A stretch of 64,000 nucleotides of DNA from Hirudinaria manillensis (taxonomy: Eukaryota; Annelida; Clitellata; Hirudinida; Hirudinidae). The position numbers were made by a program, and so were the translations under genes. Positions 34,677 through 47,416 of the stretch are shown piece after piece. The first letter of the stretch is position 1. Every line of letters starts with the position of its first letter. The notes under the pieces were generated by a model. The model was not told the DNA's origin. It saw nothing but the letters and a program-made list of their open reading frames with translations, and did not search any database. Where the stretch lies: the NCBI GenBank assembly GCA_034509925.1, contig CM067528.1, forward strand, positions 12,149,001-12,213,000. Direction: 5' to 3'.

Positions 34677-37600
34677 ATGAGTGTCTCAATTGATCAGACT
34701 GCTCAAGTCACAACAGGCAGATTGAGTGAAGTCAATAATAAAAATGTTGAAGAAAGCTCAAAACCTAAAAACGGATTGGCCACTAAAAAGAGTCTCGTCA
34801 AAATTGGTAATAGGGAAGGATCGACGAGATCATTATCGTGCTTTAAAAATCCTGCACTGAGCTCAAAAGACCTTCCCCTCACAGAGGAGATGACCATGGA
34901 TATGTACGACACCAACTTCGAAAGCAACACCGGTTTGAGAAAGAAGAGCAAGAACATCCCCACCTCCAAGAGTACTGATGAAAAGATACAAACTCGTCGC
35001 TTGGAAAAGGAGAAAACTGAAGAAGACGACGGTTTTGTCGACGGAAAGACACTGAATGGTCATCATCATCTGAACGATTCGTCATCTGAATCGTCAGCCA
35101 TCGAAAATCTGAAGTTGTCCACAATGCTTGAGAGCGAGAGCAATGAGAAAACAAGAAGCAATGAAAGCCGATCTGCTACTGAAAACTTCAAGGCTAAATT
35201 GGAAGAAGAACATATAAAGAAAATTCCCGAACTGAAGAGGACCGATGCCATTGATAATGAAATGAAATCCGATTCAAGACTCAAAGAATCGAATCTGATG
35301 AAAAACAGAGAAAATGTTTCTAGCAGCGTCGTTCATGAGAATTCTGAAAGAATGAAAGAGCTGTCCATCCAAGAAAAAGAACAAGCAAAACAGAAAATTT
35401 CAAATAACATCAAACCAAAAAATTCCGAAATTAAAGAAATCAGTCGGGGCCAGTATGATTTGAAGTCTCAAAGCAAGACTTCGCCTGGGACATACTCAAT
35501 AGGACCAGATTCTTCACAATTTCTCAACAAGTCGAATGGTGAGGCAGATTTTCAGCAGAAGTCGGTCAAACAAATCAAAGAGCAGTTGAACCACGTTGGT
35601 TTCGCGAAAGAAATGACGACAAACCATGTCCGCAACTCAGACGAATCTGTTTCTAGACCGAAGAAAGCATTAGAAATGAAAAAATCTCCACCTATTTACG
35701 AGCAATGGTCTGAAAATGTGAAAGTAGCTCTTTATTCAAAGGATGGACAAACTGGAGAATCAGAGTCAAATGATAAAGGTGTGGATTTACAAGGAATCAG
35801 GCAAAAATCACCGCAAAGCAAGATAGAGCGTGAGAGCTATCAAAATGGGACTAGCCATGCAGCAATTGACTCTAACTTCAAAACAAGTGATTCATGGCTT
35901 GCGAAAGATAATTTATCACCTGACGAATTCGTTTCAGCTGAGAAAGTTCATAAACACCAGAATGATCCTAGCCTGAAAGGCAAAGTCAGCGAAAGAAAAG
36001 AATTCTTTAGTTCGCTTAGCAGAAAACAGAATTCTGAATCTGTTACCAGAGATTATCATGCGTCTAACAGAACAGAAAAGCCGAAGCATTATGAATATTT
36101 TCAAGACAATGAAAGAGATCAATCCTACAGAAATCTCAGAGGCAGAACAGAAGCAAATAGAAGAAAAATTGCTCGCCAAGACATGCCAGACGACGGTGAA
36201 ACTGAAGATCGTTATTCTAACAGGTCTTTGAGACACTTATATTCTGTGCATACGGAAAAAAGTGGAAAACAGAATGGTATCTACGGGAGATATCACATTG
36301 TCGGAAATTTTAATGAAAATGGAGAAAACGACTATCTTCAGCCGAACGCGCACTTGTATCAAAACGACAAGAATTGGTCCGCACTCAGCCGATACAGGGA
36401 CACAAATGGTGGATTGAAAGAGAATTACATTCAAGGTAGAGCGGCAAGATCGGCACAAAGAAATCTTGACATCAACAGGGACTTGAGTCCAATGAGTGAC
36501 GCTCCAAGTGACGACCGGGATTCAGTCGGTGAATATGAAATACAGCCGAGATATGGTAAATCAGAAGTTCCTTCTGATTCTGCGATCCAGAGGATGATTG
36601 AAGAAGACAACAGAAATGATCTCCTTCCTCAGAAGTCTCTGAACACGGTAAGAATTTAATGCAGTGAACGCTTACTGTTACAATAAAGAATATTTTATAT
36701 TGAGCAGTTATCGATTCACAGCGCAATTCTTTTCTTCTTTTTTTTTTTAGAATTCTCCCGCTTATTCACCAATTTCTCAGCCAATTGGATCGGGCAAATC
36801 GGACTCTAAGATGGCTTCAAGTTTTGATGCATACGAGCCTAACGGTAGCGACATTTACGACGAAATAATCGAAACAAATGAGAGTACCATAGGCAAAGGG
36901 AAACTTTTGAAGAAACCGAGGGGAACTGGACCCAACTACGGTCAAATATGGTATGAAGAGGGGGAGGAAGAGCATTCGGACGGCGCACCATCACCTCCTC
37001 CAAGGATGACGGATATTGACGACGAGTACGATGACTACGACAGCGCTGATGGTGCACACGACGATGACGAAGAAGAGACAACGATCAAAACCATTATCAA
37101 AACCATCACTAGACAAATCAAACAAACCATTCCATCTGGGATAGTGACAATTGCTCAGGAAGATGGTAAACGTCGGGAAACTGAAAACAACAGAGTCGTC
37201 GGAACTATCACAGCTAAGAAGGACAAGCCCGTCAAGACTTTAGAAAGTAACGTAGTTTCTGGATTCATTAACGTAAATAAAGAAATAGATCAGCAGCCAA
37301 TTAGAGTTCCCTCTCGTAAAGAAGGTACTGTTGAGGTGGTAGCTAAAAATAATCTCAGTTCTTATGATGGCAGAAGTATGTCAACTTTTGACGCTCGAAC
37401 TGTCACTCCACTGCCCTCCCATTCATTTCTTCGACACGAAGGATTGACTGAACACCACGTCGAGAGAATGGCTACGACTCCTCTTGTCGAGATAGAACTG
37501 GGCATCGAACCGGAGCTAAAAGATGCCAAGAAAACTGGAAGCACCTACAAGATCACAATGAACCTCACTCCATCTTTGTTGGTCCCATCGAGACCTGCTA

Positions 37601-39917
37601 GTGCCCTTCCAAACACAAATTTTACTTCTCCTCCATTTTCACCATCCTCGTTTATCTCTCAACCCAATCTGATATCCCGTCATAACAGCAACATTTCATC
37701 TGAGGCCTACAACACTCATTACACTAACGGAACTCTGAGGAGTGTCACGCCGAGTGTTTTCAGTCCACCTGTTCAAAATACGCAGTTCTTTCACTCCGTC
37801 CCTATCACAAATCAATCCCGTGAGCAAGATAGAGGCTCTGGATCTGGAACAGTTGTGGTCTCACTTAATGGGACATCGAGAAACAATAAACAAATGCCGA
37901 CACAAAGTGACGTTGCCTTTGATCTTTCTTTGCAAGGCGTTGAGTCTCGTGCTAAGAATGTTTCCAGTTTAATAGTTTCAAACGTGAATAGCACCTCAAG
38001 AAGCACATTTTCCGGGCGAAACATCGAAGAATACGTTGATGGAAAAGCTGCTGCATGGTCGAAGCCGAGTGACGTAACAGATAACGTTAGATCAAATCGG
38101 AAAAATGCAAATGCGAAAAACCAAGTACCGAGGAACGGGATGTGTTCCCAAGGACCTTCCACTAAAAAAATAATTCCAGATAAAAAGCGTGAGCCTAGAA
38201 ATGAAGTGCAATTCAGTAGATCAGGACCGAGAGAAATACCTGGAGATGGAGTGCAATCGTCAAGTCGCCCAGAAATACCTCATTCTGCACTCGATGTACC
38301 TCGAACGAAGGTGTCTCAAGAGGCCAAAAGAAGTTTTCCAGATGCTGTCAGCATTCCTACCAAAGAAAAGAGAAGCGCTCCTCAAAACATTCCCCAGCTT
38401 GTGGTCACCGATGAGGCTCCTGAGTGGAAAACTGATCCAGGCTACAGAAGTCAAAATGGAGGCACAAAAGAGACGTCAGAGACGACTGGAGAGCGCTTTC
38501 TAACCACTAGCCACAAAGTTCGTTGTTTTGGTGCTTGGTTAAATGGCTGGCCCCTCTAAATCTTGTGTGCAGCTCTAACTATTCTCAAGATGTTGATGAT
38601 ATTTATCGAACAATTTCTTTTCAGAATCCACTGAAGTCTTTGGACGAATACGGCCAGTTTGATAAAGACATTGAGATCAACAAAAGTATGGCAGATCTTT
38701 CTTTATGCTTTTAACTGCTATAATTTACTCTGCAACGAAATCAATAGAATAAACATTCATTAATGCATTCAGAACAAAAGTGTCTCAAGTACATTAACTT
38801 AAACTAGGTTATCAAAGCACTTTTAGAAGGTCAAATGGAATGGAACTCACAGAAAGGAACGGCTACAGAAGACACGAAGGAAGCGGAACATCCGTCGAGA
38901 CCGGTTACGTAAGGAGGATGGAACAGATCAATAAGTTTGATTTGCAGACCCTTCTGAGAGGAGCAGCTGCAGATTCTGTGAAGCAGAGGATCGACATAAA
39001 AAGATTGGGTGACAAAATCACCAACGGCCCACGAATATCTGAGGATTTGAAACTTCTCCTGGCAAGAGATAAACTTCCTCCATCTGAGAATGATAAGGTG
39101 ATTCATGCCCTGATGATGACTTGACCTTGAACCGGCAGATACTGATTTTAATATCATTATTTAATGTTTGTTTATTGCCACATTGCTTTAAAACACTATT
39201 AATGTTATTTATGTTCATCAATATTGCTAAATAATAATAAGTGCCATTCATACATATACTGAATCATTCAGAAAAAGTAATTTCAAATATTCTATGAAAG
39301 CTGATAGGATTGTAAAATTCAAATTTACCACAATATTTCACAAATTTTATATTTTATCCCTATTTAAATTAATTTTGTTATTATTTTACAATTAATAATT
39401 ATTATTTGTGTTACAATCAATATTTTAAATAATTAATTTACAATTTAAAAATGGTAAGTGAACATTAATTTCTCAAATCTATTTCCAAAATCCTTAATCA
39501 AAATTTCTTCAGCTAATAAACCACAATGTCCACAGCAGGTCATTCTTATTGCTATTGATGATGATGATGATGACGGTGAGAATTGCCTTAATGATGATAA
39601 GTTATAATGACATTACTTTCCAGGTTGCAGAGGAAATTTCCATGAACATTGATGGCGGAAAGGTGACGATGACGTCGGAAATCCTTTGCGAGAAGACGGT
39701 GCCCATCTACAACAGCCAGGACATGTACAAGACCTCCTCTGTGCTTCTGATCAGGGTCATCGAAGTTGACCTGTCGGTGACCCAGGAAAGGAAAAGGCTG
39801 TACGATCTTCTAGTGGGTCCGAACATCGAGAAGAGACCTCTTTCCGAAAACGAAAAGAAGGAGCTGTACAAAAAATTCATGGCTCTAGCTGAACATTCTA
39901 GAAAAGGACTGTTGTAA
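34677..39917 (+). CDS. Large, mostly disordered protein of unrecognised family (1445 aa)
   Basis: Five exons join in phase: 34677-36647, 36751-38517, 38625-38685, 38853-39097 and 39624-39917. The start ATG sits 13 nt inside an exon with a good acceptor, and no in-frame alternative precedes it. Residues ~1-660 are rich in Lys, Glu, Ser and Asn. An acidic block follows early in exon 2 (EEGEEEHSDG, then DDEYDDYDSADGAHDDDEEE), then a repeated TIIKTI motif, then Ser/Pro-rich sequence. Only the last ~200 residues (exons 3-5) look folded: a helical part containing LQTLLRGAAADSVKQRI and ISEDLKLLLARDKLPPSE, then a segment with VLLIRVIEVDLSVTQERKRL. No signal peptide, membrane helix or catalytic motif is seen. 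It could be a cytoskeletal or scaffold protein, which is a guess from composition. The donor after exon 2 (GTTCGT) and the acceptor of exon 4 are the weakest joins. Confidence 0.72.
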
Positions 39918-42619
39918 ATAAGCATCAATTTTCATATCTATCTGTTTCTAAGTAAATATTTTCTGTTGAGACTAAACTGCATCTTAGTTTCCTAATTGCC
40001 TGTTTTCGATTAGATCAAATATGGCGTTAAAGCTTCTCTGAAAAGCAGACTTTCAAGGTGCTATGCTCCACCATTACTTGCCTTTTTATTATTTAGTTAG
40101 CTTGTTTACCAAACTGATTGAAATATTAATCACAGAGCTAATGTAAACTTGCTTTATCATCATAGCTTTTTCAGAAATGCTTCAAGTTTTTTTTTAGCAT
40201 GACACTCAGATCCTACTTGATATGGTGTTGATAAGATGTGCAATGGAAGATGCTTTCATTAAATGTTAAATTTGTGTTAATATATCGAGTAATCGGGGTT
40301 AGAAATATTTTCCACTTAAAATTAATTTGATTACGTTGATCTATTTATTTTAAAATCTTGGTTGAATTTCCAAAAAAATAAAAATTAATTAAAAGTCTAT
40401 TCATCTAAGAAGACATGACATTATCATGTGTCCTGAGGCCCATACCCATTTTTTTTAAATTTAAAATCTCACATTTGCAAACAAAACCTGATAGCAGTTA
40501 AACAGTAAAAAAATCACACATCTTACTCAGAGTATTCTAGCAGTATTGGTGATGCCATCAGAGCCATCAGAGGGTGTCATTAGGCACCCAAAGCCCATGC
40601 CTTCCTTCTTCATCCTGGAAATTTTAATCCAATCGAGCTTACAGTTGCAACAAACTTTGACATTAATGAAACCATTGCCTGTACAATTCTTTATTAGATA
40701 CCTCTTTAGAATATGATTGCCCCTGATCAAGTCAAATCAATCATGATTGCTGCATTGTTAAGTGCCTGATATCTCTTGAAACAACTGGTCTATGACCTTC
40801 CCCAGATTTTTCTTGGCACAACTGCAACAAGTAGGGTTGATATTTGAGTAAAATGCATAGGCCTAGGCAGTGGCTAAAACTCTGAACTTATGATGTGCAT
40901 TTGGGACCAAATATTAGTAATAAATTGGCATATATTCTGAAGCAATTGTTAAGCACCTAAAAAAATTTCAAGAAAAGTATGAAATAATTTATCTGATCCA
41001 ATTGTATATCATTTTAGAGTATGACTTTATGGGAAAATATTTCTCAATTAATCATGATATTGAAAGCTGTAGGGTCAAAAGTCATTCTGAGGTGGCTGCA
41101 GCTTGGTTGCATCAACAGTTCTTCATCATTGTACTGTGCACAAAGCTCGATTTGACTAAATATATTTTTCAATTAGGACGTTCTTGACTTCACCTTCATT
41201 TAGCCTTGTTTATTTATTGATTAAACCTATTTGTATTCTAACCTTTTCGTATGATTATTTCATCCCTTATTATCACAAATTAGAACATACAGTTCATCTT
41301 TAATTTCACTTTGATCTAATCACTTTTAAGTTTTACTACTGTGCAAACTCAAGCAGACGTCTTGCAACGCTTTGGCCTAAAAATCAATAACTTCGAACAT
41401 CGCTGACATTAAATATTCTATGCTAAAAAGATTATATTGCTTCAAACGCAGATATAATTTCATTCAAAATAAATTTAGTTGTCGAAATATTGCTCATCAA
41501 AATTTGAACTTTTAATATCATAAAAAGAATATTCATTTAGTTTGAGACATTTTGTGATTTGTAATTAACTATTTTCAATTTTTACATGCTTTCATGAATG
41601 TATTTACCTTATAGCATTATATTTGTTTGGTAAGCTTCTTAATGCTTTGTTACATTTAATGTACGGATTGTTCTGCTGAGACACCAAATCTAATTATCTG
41701 CAGCTCTATCCATATCGGGCAAAAGACTCCAAAAATGCAACGTTGTTGCTGTTTTTCTAGCTGCTTGTCTCGGTTTAATTTTCTGTCAAACTCTGGCTTA
41801 TCAGCGCATTCCCTAGTGATATTTTCTGCATTCAGGTCCTAAAATAGATCTTTACTCTGTATGAACGCTTTTTATGGTGTCATCAGAGGCAACATAGTGA
41901 ACCCAACTCTCAATTGCAGCTTTTTGTCAACAGCTTCTGGTTGCCCGACCTATGAAACAAATAGGCGCAATAGGTGAAACGCGTTTTGTAATATTTATTT
42001 ATTATGTTAATAAACAACAACCTTTCGCCACCTCAAGGATAGCACGCGACTGTATTGATCAATGTTAATACACTCTTAACGATTTGCGTGCACCAGCAAC
42101 ATCGTGAAAATATAATTTTTAAATGCAGGCATGCTATGAAACCAAACAAATTAAAAAGTAGAAATATTCAATTAGGATGAATTGATGAATGAATAGGATG
42201 AAGACTGAGGTAGTCATATGAACTGCCAAGAACTTGAGCAAAAAAGTAGTACAATCAGAACGAACACCCACCCTGCATTAACATAACCAAATTTATTATC
42301 AAAATCACTTTCCAAATCAAAAGTAATTTAAATGAATTTGAAGGATTGCCAACAGGTTTTTCCAATATTATTATTTAAGTCATTAATCAACTAATTTAAA
42401 ACCAACATCATTTAACAAGTGCAAAACTGCATGTATGTATGTAGTCACTACAAATATAAAAATTCTGCACATCAAAACATGACCTAACCATCAGAAATAA
42501 ATACAAACTTGTCAAAATGTTTGTTATGTTACAAACTCTTGTATCATTAATTCAAATCTCATAGCATCCAGATTTGCCTTATTGAGTTCATAGACATTAT
42601 ATAAGTTACAGTATTTTAA
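39918..42619. other. Convergent intergenic region
   Basis: This 2.7 kb lies between two stops that face each other (39917 plus, 42620 minus) and presumably contains both 3' UTRs and polyadenylation sites. Short open frames at 40527-40730 and 41002-41187 have no support. Confidence 0.5.
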
Positions 42620-45600
42620 TCAGCTGGGTGATAATACGGGACTATGGCAGACGGTGGGGGATGGTAACAGGTTCCCAACAGAGGAGGATGTCTGAGGATG
42701 GTCAAAAGAGAAGGCAGCCTCTTGATTGCAGTTTGGGGTGAGAAATGAGATCAATATCTTTCTCTTGCCTTGCACATGATTGCCAAGACCTTGAGACGAT
42801 AGTGATAGCAGTGACGATGTATGAGATGCTGCCTCTAAAGGTGAAGTCAGCAACATGGGAAAAATGCTAGTCGAGTGAGGTTGTTGTAAGGATCCTAAGG
42901 ACGATGATGATGGTGTCGTCAAGACCGAAAGCTTCAGAGGTTGTGCACATTCAGGAGACTGAGGAAGGGAAGATGCTGTACTGAAGGCAAATGGTGAAAA
43001 TGCTGGGAGAGTCCTGCAGGAATTGTGCTGCCAAGAATTGTGCTGAAATGGTTTACCAAAAGCTACTCTTGAATTATGACAATTGCTCAGTGATGACGGA
43101 CGCAGTTTTTTAGCAGGAGACATGTCGTTCTCGATGCGTGCGAGATTATGATTCGATCCCTTTTCTTCATTGCCGCTATTACTAACAAGTCTTGTTGCAG
43201 ATGGGACACAAGCAGTACTTAAAGATAAATCCCCATTCACAATAACATTTGTTAGCACTGGATTTACATGAACCATTGCTAGGCTTTGGTCACCAATAAA
43301 AGATTTTTCTACTTTTCTTTTATTTTTCTGTAGGGCAAATTCATCAGACAATTCATCTTCACCATTTCCTTGGACACTATCTTTCTTATCTCTGATGCAA
43401 GTTCTTTTATCATCTCTGAGCAGCAGGATGGTCCTTCTGCCAGATCTCTTTTTGACTTTTACCCCAAACAAAGAACTCATAACAGGATGTTCAACATCTT
43501 CCATTGAAAAAACTTCTGACAGGAAAATCTTCAAGAGATGATGGTCCTTGAGAATGACTGGCAGCATTGGCCTAATTTGTGTTGAAGTTAACAATGATAA
43601 CAAACCCAATGCACATTTTCTTGACAATGGGCCTTCATTGCCATGGTTTTTAAAGGTTTGGAGTATCATGTTAATTTTTAACTTGATTACCTTTAAACTA
43701 CCATCTCTCATAAAATGTTTCATGTAAAGAGGGTCCATATGCTTGTTTTTCTTCCTATGCTGAATTTGTTTAAATAGTCCCACAAACTTCATCAAAGAAT
43801 CAGTTCTAATCTCCCCAAGACCTAAAGCCTGATTTTTGGCAGAATAAGAAAATGATGAATTTGATGAGTATTTGGGCTTCATAAGACACACTTGATTCCT
43901 AGCCACAACTCTTTCATTTATAGGTGGATTAGAAACATTACATTTGTTTCTGTGGCTCTTCTCAAATTCTTGAAGCTGTTGCATAAAATTTAGGTTTGGA
44001 GCTATGCAGGTTCTCTTAGATCTCAGAAACTCATAAGCATCTTCAAGAGAATAGTTGTGTGCACTGATAAGATAAGCCAAACAAACAGCTGGTGATCTGC
44101 TAACACCTGCAGAGCAATGTACCAGGACTCTGCCATTGTTTTGTCGAACCTTCTCTGAAATAAAATTATCAAAAATCAAAATTATTCAGGATATACAAAA
44201 AATTAATTACTATAGTCCAATACACAAATATAAAAAAAACATGGAATGATGTAGTGGTTACCTATAAATTCTATTGCTGACCAAAGAAGGCAACTAATTT
44301 CAGAAGTTAGGCTGTCAACCATTGGAATGCAGGCTTGTTGGAATGTCAAGTCTTCTACAGCAGGAGATGGAAATGAACCTCGCTTGATAAGAGATTCATT
44401 GACTTCATTTGAAGCCACATTCAGCAAGGCTGTTATCCCAAGATCAAGCAGTCTATTTGTCTGACCAGCATGGTAGGCATTTCCCAAGAAAAGCCAAGGC
44501 AAGATTTCTGTGGGATCCCCCTTCAATTTAAAATGAATTATCCTTTTTATCAAAAGTAATAAAAATAAGCATAAATAGAGACATCAAAATTCAAAAATAT
44601 TTTACCTTGTCACTGTGTGCAGTCCATTTGACCCGATCCTTCTCAGGAGAAGCAATTCCTGAACCACTCAGCAGCGGTGATGGAGAAAGCTGTTCCAAAC
44701 CGAATTCCTGCTTTTCAATTAACTCGGGATAATGACGAGCAAAGGTGGAATAACCCCCTGAAATATAAATTGATTATTTCAATCAGTGGTGGTACTCAAG
44801 TTAGCATCAAGTACTGGTCATTAATGAAATCTTTAAGATAAACTCACCCTGAAGGCACCTCAATTTGGACAACTGCTTCTGAGGCAGCAATGAAGATAAT
44901 GCATTCACAACCAAAATCAACTTTTCTGAAAATGCAACCTCCTGATTTTTAGTTAGATGTGTCTGACTATCCTCAAAGTGATCGTCATAGATCACAACGA
45001 GACTGAAATCTCCCGATAACAGTCTCTTTCTCCGCCTGTCACAGGTCACTATGCTCTCCAGCCTTATCCGTTGGTTTGGATCTGGCAATGGAGAAAGAGG
45101 ACATGGGAGGGAATGCTGAGAAGGATCCAAAAAGCCCTTTGAAGTTTGGCTTTCAGTGGAATCACTATTGTCATTAAACATCCTCTGACTATCATTAATT
45201 TTGCCTTCTGAAAATGTTTTGCCAATTTTTGTACTTATTGCCTCATCATTATGCTTATTGGATATGCTGACACAATTTATGACTTTTTCAGTCATTTTCT
45301 TTTTACATCTTCTCTGTAAAATGTTTGGAAAATGAACATTTTGTGCAGTCTTTATGTGACTGACATTATAAGATAAAAAAGATCTACAATCCAAAATCAA
45401 GATGTCTGTAAGAAATTCACCATCAGTTTCAATTTTGTCATCAGAAACTAATTTTGCTGGGATATTTGTCATTGAGGTATCAAAGGTTATTGGTCCAGAG
45501 TCAACCATGTTGTCATGTAAAACATTATCAAAACTGAAGCTTTTGCTTGTCATATTGTTGCCAACAGATGGAGAAGAGACCCCAATCATTTCATTGAAAA

Positions 45601-45982
45601 ATGAATTTGTAGCACCATTTATTATGCGTTGAGAACCTGTGAGATTTGATGGGGTCCGGTGATGTTTACAGGTATTTAATTCAAAACTTGATGAATCATA
45701 TTTGGATAGGACATGTGGTAATGGTACTTCGTTTTGATTTACTTTTGAAATTTCTTGGCACGACGGAGACGTGTTTTCAGCAGATTGTCCCAAACAAATT
45801 GGAAAGATTGAAATCCCACCAAGAGATCTACTTGAGACTTCAGATAATTTAATTTCTCCTCCAAAATTTATCATGTTTTCCATAACATCTTTCAGCTGTT
45901 TGTGGGTGATGAGAGACTTCTCTGGGAATTGGCTAGAAGCTGTCAATACTTCTGGAAAATTTCCATATTTACTTGCTGGCAT
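42620..45982 (-). CDS. MAP kinase phosphatase (rhodanese plus dual-specificity phosphatase)
   Basis: Four coding exons join in phase: 45982-44848, 44757-44606, 44520-44262 and 44154-42620 (1026 aa). The start chosen is MPASKYGNFPEV. A 5' UTR intron (46138-46008) with good splice sites precedes it. A rhodanese/CH2 domain starts near residue 195 (ILILDCRSFLSYNVSHI) with a basic docking motif (LQRRCKKK), the expected MAP-kinase contact, and closes with GGYSTFARHYPEL near 380. About 100 extra Ser/Asn-rich residues sit inside it. The DSP domain runs from ~430 to ~570: general acid D498 (IPMVDS) and catalytic VHCSAGVSRSP with C529 and R535. It should dephosphorylate Thr and Tyr in MAP kinase activation loops. 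The ~450-residue Ser-rich tail recalls the DUSP8/DUSP16 type, but subgroup assignment is tentative, so no symbol is given. Confidence 0.9.
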
Positions 45983-47416
45983 GTCTTTGATATATATGTA
46001 TATATATCTGCGAACATTAATCCATAATATTAAGTAGGGGCCAATAAAAAAAAACAAGTGAACAAATCACAGTAAAATTGTCAACCTCACATGAGTAAAA
46101 TAAAATTGCGAATCTAATGAAACGATTAATGAACTCACCTCTATTCTTTAATCAAAACTAAATTGTTTCCTTGCTCATCAAAACAATGATCTAAGCCTGT
46201 TTGTGTAAGCGAGTCAATCCCCGAGTCAAGAAGTTTTAATTCCACCAAAAATATAATATATTTGTTTAATCTCGATAACTAAAAACTGATTACAGCGGAA
46301 AGATATTGAACGATTAATAAGTTATCGTCAAGAATGAATCGAAGCGCCGGCACGCCTCTGTGGACTACGACAGAATATTTTAGTGAATGGATCTAATTAT
46401 AATCCCCAACTTTCTTACGCCTTAACAAATAGTTTCATGACATCATACAACTATGGAGATCACTTTGGCTATTGAAGCTATTTCAGTCTTTATGGTAATT
46501 TGTCTTTCTTCTTACTCAAAGTTTAGTTTAGTAATAATGGTGCTAATAATAATATAAGTTATCAAATAGCAGACTGCGCACGAATACCTGAAACATTACG
46601 TAATTTCATAATGAGTATTTACTTGTCCATTGATAAAAATTAGACTGAAATTCTAAATTTAGTGCAGAATTAAAAAAATGTTAACTTTCATAAAGTCTAC
46701 GTAGCGTAAATTTGAACAGAATTTACTCATAAACAGTTGCGATAACAATAGATTTTCTCTTAACTTAAATCTTAATTCTTTAACTTGCACTGGTAAAAGA
46801 TGAAATATTTGTTAAAATTGTTTGCTTTAAAATAAGGACAAAAGTGAATTTCATTTTACTAGATTAGGAACATTAATTTAATTTAGGTTTTATTTTGGGC
46901 ATTTAAGCTTCAATTTTTAATTAAATGTTATGATTACAAAAATATTATAAATAAAATTTGCGGTATCATTGAAACATATCTATTTTTCATTTAATGTAAT
47001 TAGTACCTTCAGACTTTTACAGGTCAAGAATTGCAAAACTTTTTCAATTAATAAATCAACTAATAAACGCCTCTGAAAATGAAAAAAATAATTTCAGAGT
47101 AATATTAGCAATATAAGCATGGGCATTGTATTATGCTGCGCATAATATGCTCAAGATTTAAAACTGTTTACTCTCTTGGCATTTCTCATATTAGCACTAG
47201 CGGGTGTTTCGTTTCGCTCTGTGTCGGTGTAGGGTTGTTGGTGTTTTGTAGGAATTTAGAGGAGGGTCTTCTGAAACTTCCAATATTTCAATCGTTTGTT
47301 TTGCTTGTTTTCTTTTAAAACAATCCTTATCTATGAACCGATTGTTTTAATTTATGAAAATTTAAAGGCAAGAAAGAATTCTTGACAAAATTGTCAATTT
47401 ATAGAGTTAGTCTCTT
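45983..47416. promoter_or_regulatory. Divergent intergenic region (MAP kinase phosphatase / IQSEC)
   Basis: These 1.4 kb separate two divergent start codons. The side near the phosphatase contains its 5' UTR: a donor (AGAG/GTGAGT at 46139/46138) and an acceptor ending at 46008 define a 131-bp intron. The remainder is AT-rich, and no individual promoter element could be assigned. Confidence 0.5.

Noticed and set aside
40527-41187. Small genes in the convergent intergenic region
   Set aside because: There are only two short frames with no motif. They are likely UTR or spacer sequence.
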